Counted from the first letter of the stretch, positions 1 to 9,572 are shown. The stretch: DNA of 18,186 nt from Aequorivita sp. (GCA_020435865.1 JAGQYZ010000258.1:1-18186), one strand, 5' to 3'. Program-made: numbers and translations. The notes: generated by a model not told the origin, from the sequence alone.

Positions 1-766
1 CAATCCAATAATCGTTACCTCCTTGGGAACTTTCAGATTTGTCACCTGATGCTGGGGAATTTGAAAAGCCACCCATAATAAAACCACCATCAGCGGTTTG
101 AAGCGCCGATTGTGGCCTATCCACCAAACTACCGCCAATACTATTTTGCCAAACTATGTTTCCACTACTATCAAGTTTAAGGGCCCAGTAATCGCGCTGG
201 CCGTTGGTGGGGTCTGTTTTGTCACCTGAAACGTCAGAGTCTGAATAGCCTCCAGCAAAGTAGCCGCCATCTGCCGTTTCTACTATATAAAGGTCAAACT
301 CAGGCTGGCTGCCACCATAGGTTTTTTGCCATATTATGTTACCACTTCCATCAAGTTTTAGAATCCAATAATCAAGACCACCACGTGAGTTTTCAGTTTT
401 GTCTCCTGAAATGTTGGAATCTGAACCTGCACCAATTATATACCCCCCGTCCGAGGTCTGTTTTAAGGAGATAAGGTAATCGTCTCCACCTCCCCCGATA
501 GTGTTTTGCCACATTATATTACCCGCACCATCAAGTTTTACAATCCATATATCAATGGCTCCGTTACTGTTTTCGGTCTTGTCGCCCGAAATGTTACTGG
601 TAGAATACCCCCCAAGGATATAGCCGCCATCCGCCGTTTTTTCAAAAGCGGTTGAAAAATCGGTATCACTGCCGCCAATAGTGTTTTGCCAAATAATAGC
701 TGGATCTTGTGAAAAGGCTTTAAAAATGCCCAGTAGGATAACTAAATGGGTAATTGAAGTTTTCAT
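1..766 (-). CDS. Secreted protein of 60-residue repeats (5' part, runs off left edge)
   Basis: The reading frame is open from an ATG at 766 to the window edge (255 codons) and has no end here. Residues 1-19 look like a signal peptide (MKTSITHLVILLGIFKAFS). From residue 24 the protein is built of successive units of exactly 60 residues: nt 697-518, 517-338, 337-158 and 157-1 (last one cut). Each unit starts near I-x-WQ-(N/K)-(T/S)-x-GG, has T-(A/S)-DGG-(Y/F) in the middle, then SGDK-(T/S), DYW or DIW, and KLD..GN. Regular units with W and DGG motifs suggest blades of a beta-propeller-like secreted protein, as in many Bacteroidota 'T9SS sorting domain' proteins. The C-terminus that would show a sorting domain lies outside the window. 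The exact function is unknown. The codon pattern fits the flavobacterial part. Confidence 0.85.
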   Translation of the reverse strand, partial: MKTSITHLVILLGIFKAFSQDPAIIWQNTIGGSDTDFSTAFEKTADGGYILGGYSTSNISGDKTENSNGAIDIWIVKLDGAGNIMWQNTIGGGGDDYLISLKQTSDGGYIIGAGSDSNISGDKTENSRGGLDYWILKLDGSGNIIWQKTYGGSQPEFDLYIVETADGGYFAGGYSDSDVSGDKTDPTNGQRDYWALKLDSSGNIVWQNSIGGSLVDRPQSALQTADGGFIMGGFSNSPASGDKSESSQGGNDYWI

Positions 767-862
767 AATTTGGTTTTTTAAGGATTATATAGTTATATAG
801 AATTTGTTGTTAAAATGTCATCACTTTTTAGTAAAAAGGAAGAATCTGGTGATTTTTCATAA

Positions 863-892
863 TAAAAAATGCCCCATATTTCAGGGGCATTT
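863..892 (-). terminator. Rho-independent terminator, minus strand
   Basis: A perfect 9-bp stem, AAATGCCCC (67-75 of the 800s) with GGGGCATTT (884-892), has an 8-nt loop. On the minus strand it is followed by a T run (TTTTTTATT); on the plus strand there is no T tract. It therefore ends a leftward transcript. No leftward gene lies to its right before the rightward mvaD, so the source of that transcript is unclear. The rest of 767-1030 holds no gene I can support. Confidence 0.6.
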
Positions 893-1030
893 CAGTTGGT
901 AGGTCAACCTCACAAGCTATTGAAAAATCTTTTCTTTATAATCCTTTAAGTGCTTGATCCTTCTTTAGCTAATATTTTTTACATCGGAACCTTTTTTGAA
1001 TTGTCATCACGATAAATAAAAAAAGAATTT

Positions 1031-1038
1031 TACTTTTG
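1031..1038 (+). promoter_or_regulatory. Bacteroidota -7 box TACTTTTG upstream of mvaD
   Basis: TACTTTTG matches the Bacteroidota -7 consensus TAnnTTTG. It lies 18 nt before the ATG at 1057. A TTG start at 1036 would overlap this box, so transcription would begin after it. This decides for the ATG at 1057. No clear -33 TTG at the usual spacing is seen. Confidence 0.5.
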
Positions 1039-1056
1039 TTGTCTATCCCTATCAAT

Positions 1057-2133
1057 ATGCCATTACACAAATTTATTGTTTGTAATTATACCCATTCTTT
1101 ATCTTCTGGAACTATTACCTGGCAATCGCCCAGCAATATTGCCTTGGTAAAATATTGGGGAAAGTATGGTGAGCAAATGCCGATGAACCCATCCATCAGC
1201 TTTACATTAAAAAACTGCAATACTAAAACGATGCTTTCTTATGTGAAGAAGAATTCTGACGGATTCAATTTTGAAGTTTTTCTCGATGGGAAAAGGGAAA
1301 AAAGGTTTGCATCCAAAATCCAAAAGTTTTTTGAAAGAGTGGAGGTTTATTTACCTTTTTTGAAAGATTTCAAATTTAAAATTGAAACCTCCAATAGTTT
1401 CCCTCACAGTAGTGGCATTGCTTCGTCTGCTAGCGGAATGAGTGCTTTGTCGTTGTGTTTAATGGATATGGAACGCCAAATGCAACCAGCCATTACGAAA
1501 GATTATTTCAATGAAAAGGCTTCGTTTTTGGCACGTTTAGGCTCTGGCAGTGCCTGCCGAAGTGTGGAAGGCCCTTTGATTGTTTGGGGCGAACACCAAA
1601 AAATTGAGGGAAGCAGTAATCTCTTTGGAACAAAATTTCCTTTTAAGGTTCATAAAAATTTTCAAAATTATCAAGACACCATTCTTTTGGTTGATAAAGG
1701 CGAAAAGCAAGTGAGCAGTACCCTTGGGCACGATTTGATGTTGGATCATCCTTTTGCTGAACAACGCTTCAGGCAAGCAAGGGAAAATCTTTCAAAACTT
1801 ATCCCAATTTTTGAAAAGGGTAATATTTCAGAATTTATTAAGCTAGTAGAAAGTGAAGCACTATCGTTGCACGCAATGATGATGACTTCAATGCCTTATT
1901 TTATATTGATGAAACCAAACACCTTGGAAATAATCAACCGCATATGGAAATTTAGGAATGAAACTGGAAGCAAAGTATGTTTTACGTTGGATGCTGGTGC
2001 GAATGTACACTTGCTTTATCCTGAAACCGAAAAGAAGACAATTTCAAAATTAATTAAAAAGGATCTGTCACAATTCTGCAAAAACGGAGAGTTTATTGAA
2101 GATGAGGTTGGTTTGGGAGCAAAAAAACTTTAA
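1057..2133 (+). CDS. mvaD: Diphosphomevalonate decarboxylase
   Basis: This is the last enzyme of the mevalonate pathway: it uses ATP to phosphorylate and decarboxylate mevalonate diphosphate to isopentenyl diphosphate, in the cytosol. The protein (358 aa, usual size) has the family signatures in order: SPSNIALVKYWGKY near the N-terminus, the GHMP ATP loop PHSSGIASSASG from residue 116, GSGSACRS, and TLDAGANVH with the expected catalytic Asp at 312. I chose the ATG at 1057 because a -7 promoter box overlaps the upstream TTG at 1036. Its TAA overlaps the TAA of the convergent TPR-CHAT gene by 4 nt (TTAA). Mevalonate kinase lies about 5 kb downstream on the same strand, so the pathway is clustered but interrupted by two opposite-strand genes. 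The family call is firm. Confidence 0.95.
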   Translation: MPLHKFIVCNYTHSLSSGTITWQSPSNIALVKYWGKYGEQMPMNPSISFTLKNCNTKTMLSYVKKNSDGFNFEVFLDGKREKRFASKIQKFFERVEVYLPFLKDFKFKIETSNSFPHSSGIASSASGMSALSLCLMDMERQMQPAITKDYFNEKASFLARLGSGSACRSVEGPLIVWGEHQKIEGSSNLFGTKFPFKVHKNFQNYQDTILLVDKGEKQVSSTLGHDLMLDHPFAEQRFRQARENLSKLIPIFEKGNISEFIKLVESEALSLHAMMMTSMPYFILMKPNTLEIINRIWKFRNETGSKVCFTLDAGANVHLLYPETEKKTISKLIKKDLSQFCKNGEFIEDEVGLGAKKL

Positions 2134-5100
2134 TCCAGAGGTTGTTTTTTATAATTCAGAATAACAAACACTAGTAAAGTGGCAACAATTCCAGCTAACA
2201 AATACCACCACCAAGCTACATTACTGCTTAAATCTATAGGAGCAATATCGCCAATAAGCACAAGTCCAGCCCAATATTGTGGTGCTGCAGTTCTACCTTC
2301 GGCGTTGGCAATGTAATCTAGTTTTGCCATGCGCAGGGCTTCATCTTTTGGCATTCCTTCGGAAAGATTGTCGTAAAAAAGCTTTACGATTTTAGCACTG
2401 GATTCTTCGTCTATTTCCCAAAGGCTGGTTAAAATGCTTTCGCTACCGGCATAATTGAACGCATGTGCCAAAGAAATCATTCCCTCGCCAGCTTGATATG
2501 TTGGTTTTCCCGTTTCGCAAGCAGTGAGGATAGCAAGATTGGAGGAGAGATCTAAATTGTAGATTTCGTAGGAGTATAGTGAATTTTCATCATAATTTTC
2601 TTTGTTATCAGTTTTTTTTGCAAAAATAAGCCGACTCAGCTCTGGACTTATATTGTTACTTTCTGCATGAGTACCAATATGGATTATTTTATGTTCTTTG
2701 GCTTGATTAATAAATAAATCCTTGATAGCATTTTCATTTATAAAATAATCGCCATTAAAAACTTTGGCATATTGCTTCACTAAATCTTCACTAAAAGGCT
2801 GTGGGAGTAATTTTAAATAGGTTTTGTCTAATGCCACTGAATCTTTGATTGCTAATTTATATTCCTCCTTCATTTTTTTATTAAAACCAGGTGCAAAAGC
2901 AATAAATTCTGAAGAATAATCGGCAACCTTTCCCTTGTCTTTGTACAGCAAAAGACTGAAATTATAGGAAATATCATACTTGGCCAATAGGCTTATTGAA
3001 GCCATTTCTTTAAAATTCCGTATGGGTTTTGTTGTAAGTGTTTCAAAACTGAGGTTGAAAAGATCACGATCGGGAACAATAACTACTTTTTTGGTTTGCA
3101 CATATTTTTCTATCGGAAACCATAAAGCACGGTAAAGTTCATAAAGTAGCGGCCGCATTTTTTCAACTGAAAAATTATCTTTTTGAAGTTCAGGAATATG
3201 GTTTTTTACGGTTGAAAAATTCAGTTTTATCATTTTCTTAATGGAAGCAGAAACCACAAAAGCATAAAGTTCATTTTCAATAAAAATATAACGCACTATA
3301 GTGGTATTTGTAGGTATTTTTTGTTGAAGGTCGTTTATGGGCTCTTCCAAAGTTGCATAACGCATTTTGTAATACCTGGGATAATTTTGTTTCAGCGAGT
3401 CCAGAAATTGCTCCCAATTTTCAGAAGCTTCAAAGAAAGTAGCTATGCTGCTGTTTTCTGAATCATTAAGGGAAGAAACCATTTTTGACTTTAAACTGCT
3501 TTCTCTAAAAACCACTTCTTTTGGAATGTGTTGAAATGCAACATTGTCACGAAGGTTCAATCGGGAGCGGATGCGATTATAAATGCTAGATTCGTGAAGT
3601 GCTATCAATTTATCTAAATATACTTCATCATTGGTCATTTGAAAAAGTTCAAGCCGAAGTTTTTCAGCAAAATTTAAAAGATCTTCGTTTTCGGTTATTA
3701 GTAGCTTAACGTCTTCATTGTTGCTGACCACTTTTTTGCGTTGATCCAAAATGGCTACACCTTCTTCTACTTGTTGCAGCAACTCTTTCAATAAAAAAAG
3801 ATTTTTATTTTTTGCTAAAAAGTATTTTGATTGGGCATTGATAAGTAAGGCTTGTGGTTTGCGGTATTGGCTAAGAATGGAATCTGAAGCACTAATTTTT
3901 TCGCCTTTTTTTAATACATTAAAACGCAGTGCCTCCTCGCTAAATTTTTCAGCTTCAGCATAATCCTTAAGGAGATAATACACTTGTGCCAAATTGATAG
4001 TATGGTAAAATTCCTGAAGCGTGTTTTTGAAATCTCCCGTATGCGTAAAATTATAGGTTTCCCTAGCAAGAGAAATAGCTTTCTCCTTTTTTTGGTTTTT
4101 TGCAGCGAAGAGCGAGTATTCTATAATATTATCCAGAAAGTCTTTGGTAAAAGTGTTGCCCATAGACTTCCGATACATTATTTCTGCTTTTTCATAAAAT
4201 AAGGATGCGTTTTCAACATCACCCATAGATTCATAAATAGTGGCGCGAGTTGAAAGCGCTGCAGCTTCCCAATATAAATCGGCGCCAGAGCTAGCTTTTA
4301 ATAACTCCAATGCTGTGTCTGCATTTTTTGAAGCCCCTTCAAAATCAAGGCTTGCCGTCTTGGCCTGTGAAAGAATTATGTTTGAAATGATGAGATTGAT
4401 GTCGTTTTTTTCAAATAGTTTTTCTTTCTGTTTGAATGAATATTCAATAAGCTCCTGAGACCTTGAATATTCGCCGAGTGTATTGTAGAAAGCAGCCATA
4501 TTGTCAATGACCATACATTGATGTGTTTTTGCTTTATAGGTTCGGGCTTCATCTGAAGAACGATTGATGTATTCCTGAAATCCTGCAATTGCTTCCTCTG
4601 AAATAGAAATGGCTTCATTATTTTTTCCTAATGCATTCCATAAAATGGCTAGGTTCATTTTCACCAATGAAGGGCGGTAGTAGCGGTTCATAATATCAGT
4701 CTCATCTGTTTTTTCCAATACTTTTACGGCTTCCTGAAAATAGAACTTTGCGCTGTCAAGTTTGGCTTCCTGCCACATTATTCCACCAAGGGCATTATAA
4801 ACTTGATTGTAAAAAACATAATCGTTCTTTCCCGTTTTTCTCAACAGGTATAATGCTTTTTCATAATGCTTTTTTGACAATGGAAAATTGCCCATTTTAG
4901 AAGCATAAAAACCTTGTCTGTATTCCAATCCAGCAAGATCAATATTGTTGGGCTCAGTGTTTTTGAGGGCAAAGGGAATAGCCGCGGCCAAAAGATTGTA
5001 TGCTTTTTGATGGTGACCGGCGTCATCGTATATCCAGCCCATTTCTGTAATTGCTTCAACAACAAAATGTGGAGAAGCGTTATTTTTTATTTCTTGAGTA

Positions 5101-5381
5101 AGTGCTTCGGCCTTTTTTACGGCTAAGTTTTTATTGCCGTTGTTTAGCTTAAAACTGCCTTCAAACTGGATGTATTTATAAAGGCTGTCGTATACTTTGG
5201 CTGTGCGATAATAGGTAAGGTTTTTTGATGCTTCTGTGCGGGCTTTTGCAAGTGAATCTTGTTCGATTAAGGTTTGGATGTTCTTAACGGAAGTAATTTT
5301 CTGTTGGGCATATCCCGAAAAAAGTGAAAAGAGAAACAGATAATGAAATACAAAATAGATTTTCCCGTTTTTAAGTACCAT
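2130..5381 (-). CDS. TPR-CHAT protein with signal peptide and C-terminal membrane anchor
   Basis: The protein has 1,083 residues. Residues 1-25 form a signal peptide ending GYAQQ. About residues 30-600 are helical repeats of TPR type (for example ALGKNNEAISISEEA and LGEYSRSQELIEYSF). The C-terminal third is a CHAT (caspase-like) domain with the His of IHIGTHAE at 905 and the Cys of LTACETG at 955, followed by GEGMISLAHAF and SLWEID. Both dyad residues are present, so protease activity is plausible. One hydrophobic helix (about 1055-1075, YLLAGIVATLLVFVIL) and a short KK tail follow, which would anchor the protein with its bulk in the periplasm. CHAT proteins act as proteases in several bacterial systems, some linked to defence; this one's substrate is unknown. 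A near-match to the -7 box (TATCTTTC) lies at 5435-5428. The gene converges on mvaD with overlapping stops. Confidence 0.88.
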   Translation of the reverse strand: MVLKNGKIYFVFHYLFLFSLFSGYAQQKITSVKNIQTLIEQDSLAKARTEASKNLTYYRTAKVYDSLYKYIQFEGSFKLNNGNKNLAVKKAEALTQEIKNNASPHFVVEAITEMGWIYDDAGHHQKAYNLLAAAIPFALKNTEPNNIDLAGLEYRQGFYASKMGNFPLSKKHYEKALYLLRKTGKNDYVFYNQVYNALGGIMWQEAKLDSAKFYFQEAVKVLEKTDETDIMNRYYRPSLVKMNLAILWNALGKNNEAISISEEAIAGFQEYINRSSDEARTYKAKTHQCMVIDNMAAFYNTLGEYSRSQELIEYSFKQKEKLFEKNDINLIISNIILSQAKTASLDFEGASKNADTALELLKASSGADLYWEAAALSTRATIYESMGDVENASLFYEKAEIMYRKSMGNTFTKDFLDNIIEYSLFAAKNQKKEKAISLARETYNFTHTGDFKNTLQEFYHTINLAQVYYLLKDYAEAEKFSEEALRFNVLKKGEKISASDSILSQYRKPQALLINAQSKYFLAKNKNLFLLKELLQQVEEGVAILDQRKKVVSNNEDVKLLITENEDLLNFAEKLRLELFQMTNDEVYLDKLIALHESSIYNRIRSRLNLRDNVAFQHIPKEVVFRESSLKSKMVSSLNDSENSSIATFFEASENWEQFLDSLKQNYPRYYKMRYATLEEPINDLQQKIPTNTTIVRYIFIENELYAFVVSASIKKMIKLNFSTVKNHIPELQKDNFSVEKMRPLLYELYRALWFPIEKYVQTKKVVIVPDRDLFNLSFETLTTKPIRNFKEMASISLLAKYDISYNFSLLLYKDKGKVADYSSEFIAFAPGFNKKMKEEYKLAIKDSVALDKTYLKLLPQPFSEDLVKQYAKVFNGDYFINENAIKDLFINQAKEHKIIHIGTHAESNNISPELSRLIFAKKTDNKENYDENSLYSYEIYNLDLSSNLAILTACETGKPTYQAGEGMISLAHAFNYAGSESILTSLWEIDEESSAKIVKLFYDNLSEGMPKDEALRMAKLDYIANAEGRTAAPQYWAGLVLIGDIAPIDLSSNVAWWWYLLAGIVATLLVFVILNYKKQPLD

Positions 5382-5550
5382 AATTTTAAAGCTCAGTAAT
5401 TAAATTGTCTCCGGGGGATATTGTTAAGAAAGATACAAATAATTTTATTCAAACAATTTCTATTTTTAGAAGTTTTAAATTTTAATAAAATTATTGCCAC
5501 ACTGCAACCTGATTTAACTCACTGTTCCATTTTAAAATAAAACTAAAAAT

Positions 5551-6942
5551 TTATTCTACACCTATTTTAGTTGTTGCAAGCAATTGCCCCTTATTTTTAA
5601 GATGAAGAAAATAAACACCCGAAGAGAGGTTTTCTTTATTAAAAGAATTGGTTTCTCCTGAAAACCCTTGTATGTGTTTGATTTTCTGACCAAGCATATT
5701 ATATACCGAAACGGAAAGTTCCTCAAATTGAAAATTTGTTTCAGTTGAGGAAAAATGAATTTCAGAAAAATCCTTTACTGGATTCGGGTAAACGTAAAAA
5801 TCAATTGGATTTTTTTCAAAATCAGTTACACCCAAAAGGATGGTTTCAACCTTCAAAACAATGCTGTTGTTGTTACAGATAACATCAAAAAGATAAGTAT
5901 CAAAAGGGCCAAAAGATGCAGAAACCTGTGAGGGAAAATCGCAACTGTTTATTCCGTTTGAGGCTGTCAAAACGGTAAATTCGTCCCCTAAATCTGGGGC
6001 ATAGCCCAATGTAATGGCAATATTGCCTTGTAAATCTGGGGTTCCAAAAATTCCAACCGTATCATTTTGTGAAGGACCAATTAAATCGATTTCCAGAGTC
6101 CCTGGTGCTGAAAGGTTAACATTATTTATCATTTCTAGTGTTCCGGTATCAACTTCACTTCCTGGGCGAATTTTTCCAGAGTTTGTAAAATTGGCGGTAA
6201 TATCAAAAGTGCCTGTACCAGTAAGAATGCCTTCTTCGGTATTATCAAAATTTTGAGAAATACCTAACATTAAGAACGTTTGGTTTTCGCCAACATTCAG
6301 GATACCGAAATTATTAATGTCAAAAACCATATAAAAAGAACCTCCAGATCCGTTGGGGAAAGGCATTTTTTCTACATTTCCGTAGTTGTTTAGTGTTACA
6401 TTTTCATTGGCTTCTTCAAGAAAACCTCCATTGCTTAGTATTTTTATTTCGGCATCAATATTATTGTTTATTACAACGGTATTGTGAAAATGAACCAAAG
6501 CAGAATTCTCGACAAAAATTAAATTATTATTCTCCATGTTTATGCTGTCTATGTCTTTGGTTTCAAAAGAGTTAAAATGAAATGTGCCATTGTTAACAAT
6601 GGTTCCGCCGCCTTGCAAAAACCCTTTTTCAAAACGTAGTGTTGCTTCAGTTTCAATAGTAAAATTCCCAGAAAATATCAAATTGTTTTTTACAAGAAGT
6701 TGTGCGTTAGGTTGGATTGAAATTGTATTGGCAAATGCTGATTGGCTCACAATTTCAGGAAAGAACCCGCTTGGAATCAGTACATCACTATTTGTATCTG
6801 GAACCGTGCCGGCATCCCAATTGGCGGGATTGGTCCATTCTAAATCACTGCCTCCGCCACCTGTCCATATATGGGTTTGACTCTATAAGGGATTAAATAT
6901 TAAAATAAAAAAAGCAAATAAAAAGAACGAAATATTTTTCAT
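5551..6942 (-). pseudogene. T9SS-secreted protein interrupted by in-frame TAG after the signal peptide
   Basis: Read from the ATG at 6942, the frame gives a signal peptide (MKNISFFLFAFFILIFNPL), then TAG at 6885-6883, then SQTHIWTGGGGSDLEW..NPANWDAGTVPD in the same frame, and stays open to TAA at 5551. The W-TGG..W..NW..G..P segment is the usual start of mature cell-surface proteins of this type, so the TAG lies exactly where the signal peptide ends. One base change would restore the gene. The middle is rich in N-G-T and F-N-x-G repeats of beta-helix type. The C-terminus has the type A T9SS sorting domain: YPNPV, then VYNMLGQ, LSSGVYF and a final KIGVE. Without the TAG it would be 463 residues. 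A GTG start at 6750 could only give a form without a signal peptide. TAG ends neighbouring genes (8053, 11427), so it is a real stop here. Confidence 0.75.
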
Positions 6943-7045
6943 ATCAGGAAGAATAAGTTTCTAAAATACTAAAAATGTGCGGCTTAAATATGTAAAAATG
7001 ATTTTATTTAAAATAGTTTTAGGAAATCTTATTTATTAAAAACCG

Positions 7046-7053
7046 TATATTTG
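7046..7053 (+). promoter_or_regulatory. Bacteroidota -7 box TATATTTG upstream of mevalonate kinase
   Basis: TATATTTG is a perfect match to TAnnTTTG. It lies 61 nt before the ATG at 7115, leaving a leader of about 55 nt. It is the likely promoter for the rightward genes from mevalonate kinase to the UbiA-family enzyme. The -33 TTG is not evident. Confidence 0.55.
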
Positions 7054-7114
7054 CACTTTAAAAAGGTATCTTATTGTTAAAATCATTATTTTTAACATTA
7101 GAAAGAATTAAAAT

Positions 7115-8053
7115 ATGCACGGCCCCCTCTTTTACTCAAAAATTTTACTTTTCGGTGAATATGGAATTATTAAAGATTCTAAAGGATTATCAATTCCGTA
7201 CAATTTTTATAATGGTGCGTTAAAAATTGATAAACACCACACTATTTCCACGCACAAATCAAACGCCAGTCTAAAAAGATTTTCGGAATATTTGGAAACG
7301 CTTCAAACAGAAAACCCAAAATTGGTTTCTTTTGATTTGGAGACTCTTAAAAAGGATGTAGAAAATGGATTGTATTTTGACAGCAGTATTCCACAAGGCT
7401 ACGGGGTGGGCAGTAGCGGTGCTTTGGTGGCGGCCATTTATGATAAATATGCAAAAAATAAAATTACGATTCTTGAAAACCTTACCCGTGAAAAATTACT
7501 TCTCCTAAAAGCTATTTTTGCTGAAATGGAATCTTTCTTTCACGGAAAATCGTCAGGTTTAGACCCGTTGAACAGCTATTTGAGCCTTCCTATTTTAATC
7601 AATTCCAAGGACAATATTGAGCCAGCTGGAATTCCTTCGCAAACTGAAAATGGAAAAGGTGCTGTGTTTTTATTGGATAGCGGCAGCACTGGCGAAACGG
7701 CGCCAATGGTACAGATTTTTATGGAAAACATGAAGCACGAAGGTTTTCGGAATATGCTGAAAGATCAGTTCACAAAACATACAGATGCTTGTGTTGAAGA
7801 TTTTCTACAAGGCGACGTAAAGTCACTTTTTGGAAATATCAAGCAGCTTTCAAAAGTTGTTTTGGACAATTTCAAACCAATGATTCCTGCACAGTTCCAC
7901 AAACTTTGGAAAAAGGGAATCGACAGTAATGCATACTACCTCAAACTTTGCGGATCTGGCGGAGGAGGATATATGCTAGGTTTTACTGAAGATATTGACA
8001 AAGCTCGAAAAGCCTTGAAAGATTATAAACTGGAAGTGGTTTATAGTTTTTAG
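7115..8053 (+). CDS. Mevalonate kinase (GHMP kinase family)
   Basis: It phosphorylates mevalonate with ATP at the head of the phosphorylating steps of the mevalonate pathway, in the cytosol. The protein is 312 aa. It opens with the ligand-binding stretch SKILLFGEYGIIKDSKGLSIP typical of mevalonate kinases. The GHMP ATP loop GYGVGSSGALVAA is at residues 96-108 and GKSSGLDP at 144-151, with Asp150 the likely catalytic base. The third GHMP motif is KLCGSGGGGYMLGF near residue 280. It ends in TAG. The MBOAT gene follows after 65 nt on the same strand. Together with mvaD upstream, it supplies most of the lower mevalonate pathway; phosphomevalonate kinase is not in the window. A different GHMP substrate cannot be fully excluded. 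Confidence 0.9.
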   Translation: MHGPLFYSKILLFGEYGIIKDSKGLSIPYNFYNGALKIDKHHTISTHKSNASLKRFSEYLETLQTENPKLVSFDLETLKKDVENGLYFDSSIPQGYGVGSSGALVAAIYDKYAKNKITILENLTREKLLLLKAIFAEMESFFHGKSSGLDPLNSYLSLPILINSKDNIEPAGIPSQTENGKGAVFLLDSGSTGETAPMVQIFMENMKHEGFRNMLKDQFTKHTDACVEDFLQGDVKSLFGNIKQLSKVVLDNFKPMIPAQFHKLWKKGIDSNAYYLKLCGSGGGGYMLGFTEDIDKARKALKDYKLEVVYSF

Positions 8054-8118
8054 AAATCGTTTTCTGATTTAAGTATTTCTACAATAATTATTAGATTGCA
8101 GTTAATTAAAAATGCTTC

Positions 8119-9567
8119 ATGCTTTTCAACTCTATTGATTTTGCAATCTTTCTTCCCATTGTCTTTCTGCTTTATTGGTTTGTTACCAATAAAAATTTAA
8201 AGTTTCAAAATTTTCTTTTACTTGTTGCTAGCTACGTTTTTTATGCTTGGTGGGATTGGCGTTTTCTCTCTTTGATTGTTTTTAGTTCTGCTGTTGATTA
8301 TTTTGTTGGAATTGGACTTTCAAAAACCGAAAAACAGCAAAAGCGAAAAGCACTTTTGCTACTGAGTGTTTTTGTAAACATAGGATTTTTAGGCTTCTTT
8401 AAATACTTCAACTTCTTTTCTGAAAGTTTTGCCGAAGCTTTTACACTACTTGGGCATCCGTTTGAGGCATCACGTTTAAATATTATTCTTCCTGTTGGAA
8501 TAAGCTTTTACACATTCCAAACAATGAGCTACTCCATAGATGTGTACCGAAAAAAACTGGAGCCAACTAGAGATGTTGTTGCTTTCTTTTCATTTGTTAG
8601 TTTTTTTCCACAATTGGTTGCAGGTCCTATTGAAAGGGCTACAAATCTTTTACCGCAGTTTTTCAAAAAAAGAAAATTTGATTATTTCGCGGCTATGGAT
8701 GGCTTGCGCCAAATACTTTGGGGGCTTTTCAAAAAAATGGTGATAGCAGATAACTGTGCACAGTTTGTGAATTTGGCCTTTAATAATCCACAGGATTATT
8801 CGGCGAGTTCATTAGCAATTGGGGTTGTGTTTTTTGCGTTCCAGATCTATGGCGATTTTTCAGGATATTCAGATATTGCAATCGGAACGGCCCGACTTTT
8901 TGGTTTCAATCTGATGAAAAATTTCTCTTACCCTTACTTTTCAAGAGATATTGCAGAGTTCTGGAGGCGATGGCATATTTCGCTTTCCACATGGTTTCGC
9001 GATTATGTATATATTCCCTTGGGCGGCAGTCGTGGTAGTAATTGGTTAAAAGTCCGTAATATTTTCATCATTTTTATTGTAAGCGGATTTTGGCATGGCG
9101 CCAATTGGACCTTTATTTTTTGGGGAGCACTAAATGCCCTTTATTTTCTTCCGCTTTTACTTTTGAAAAGGAATAGACAACATATTGAAGTAGTGGCAAA
9201 AGATAGGTTTTTGCCTAGCGTGACAGATTTCTTTAAAATACTTTTGACCTTCACAATCACCTGTTTTGCATGGATTTTCTTTAGGGCCAATTCACTCAGC
9301 AGTGCTTTTGAATATATTTCATTGCTTTTTTCGAAATCAATTTTTGATGCGCCCAACTTTTTAGCACTAAACAAAGTGTATGTTTTAATATTTTTTATAG
9401 TGGGTTTTTTGATGTTGGAGTGGAAGGGAAGAGATACAAATTATGCTATTGAAAACTTTGGTGAGTCTTGGCCAAAACCTGTGAGATATGCTTTTTATTA
9501 TAGTTTGGCAATGCTAATCTTTTTCTTTGGTGGAAAGGAACAGGCGTTTATATATTTTCAATTTTAA
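8119..9567 (+). CDS. MBOAT-family membrane O-acyltransferase (AlgI/DltB type)
   Basis: This is a polytopic inner-membrane protein of 482 aa, usual for the AlgI/DltB branch of the MBOAT superfamily, whose members pass acyl groups (often acetyl) across the membrane to cell-surface glycans. Visible marks: the N-terminal LFNSIDFAIFLPIVFLLYW, VGISFYTFQTMSYSIDVYR, GPIERA, GDFSGYSDIAIG, EFWRRWHISLSTWFRDYVYIP with His286, and SGFWHGANW with His326, the invariant MBOAT histidine. About ten hydrophobic segments can be counted. The next gene starts 5 nt after its stop and encodes an SGNH-like protein, the usual partner in two-component O-acylation systems. The acceptor polymer is not indicated by neighbours. 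The start ATG at 8119 has no clear Shine-Dalgarno site, as expected in this phylum. Confidence 0.92.
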   Translation: MLFNSIDFAIFLPIVFLLYWFVTNKNLKFQNFLLLVASYVFYAWWDWRFLSLIVFSSAVDYFVGIGLSKTEKQQKRKALLLLSVFVNIGFLGFFKYFNFFSESFAEAFTLLGHPFEASRLNIILPVGISFYTFQTMSYSIDVYRKKLEPTRDVVAFFSFVSFFPQLVAGPIERATNLLPQFFKKRKFDYFAAMDGLRQILWGLFKKMVIADNCAQFVNLAFNNPQDYSASSLAIGVVFFAFQIYGDFSGYSDIAIGTARLFGFNLMKNFSYPYFSRDIAEFWRRWHISLSTWFRDYVYIPLGGSRGSNWLKVRNIFIIFIVSGFWHGANWTFIFWGALNALYFLPLLLLKRNRQHIEVVAKDRFLPSVTDFFKILLTFTITCFAWIFFRANSLSSAFEYISLLFSKSIFDAPNFLALNKVYVLIFFIVGFLMLEWKGRDTNYAIENFGESWPKPVRYAFYYSLAMLIFFFGGKEQAFIYFQF

Positions 9568-9572
9568 AAAAG

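Noticed and set aside
1036..1056. TTG start for mvaD at 1036
   Set aside because: It overlaps the TACTTTTG promoter box and adds seven residues without family support.
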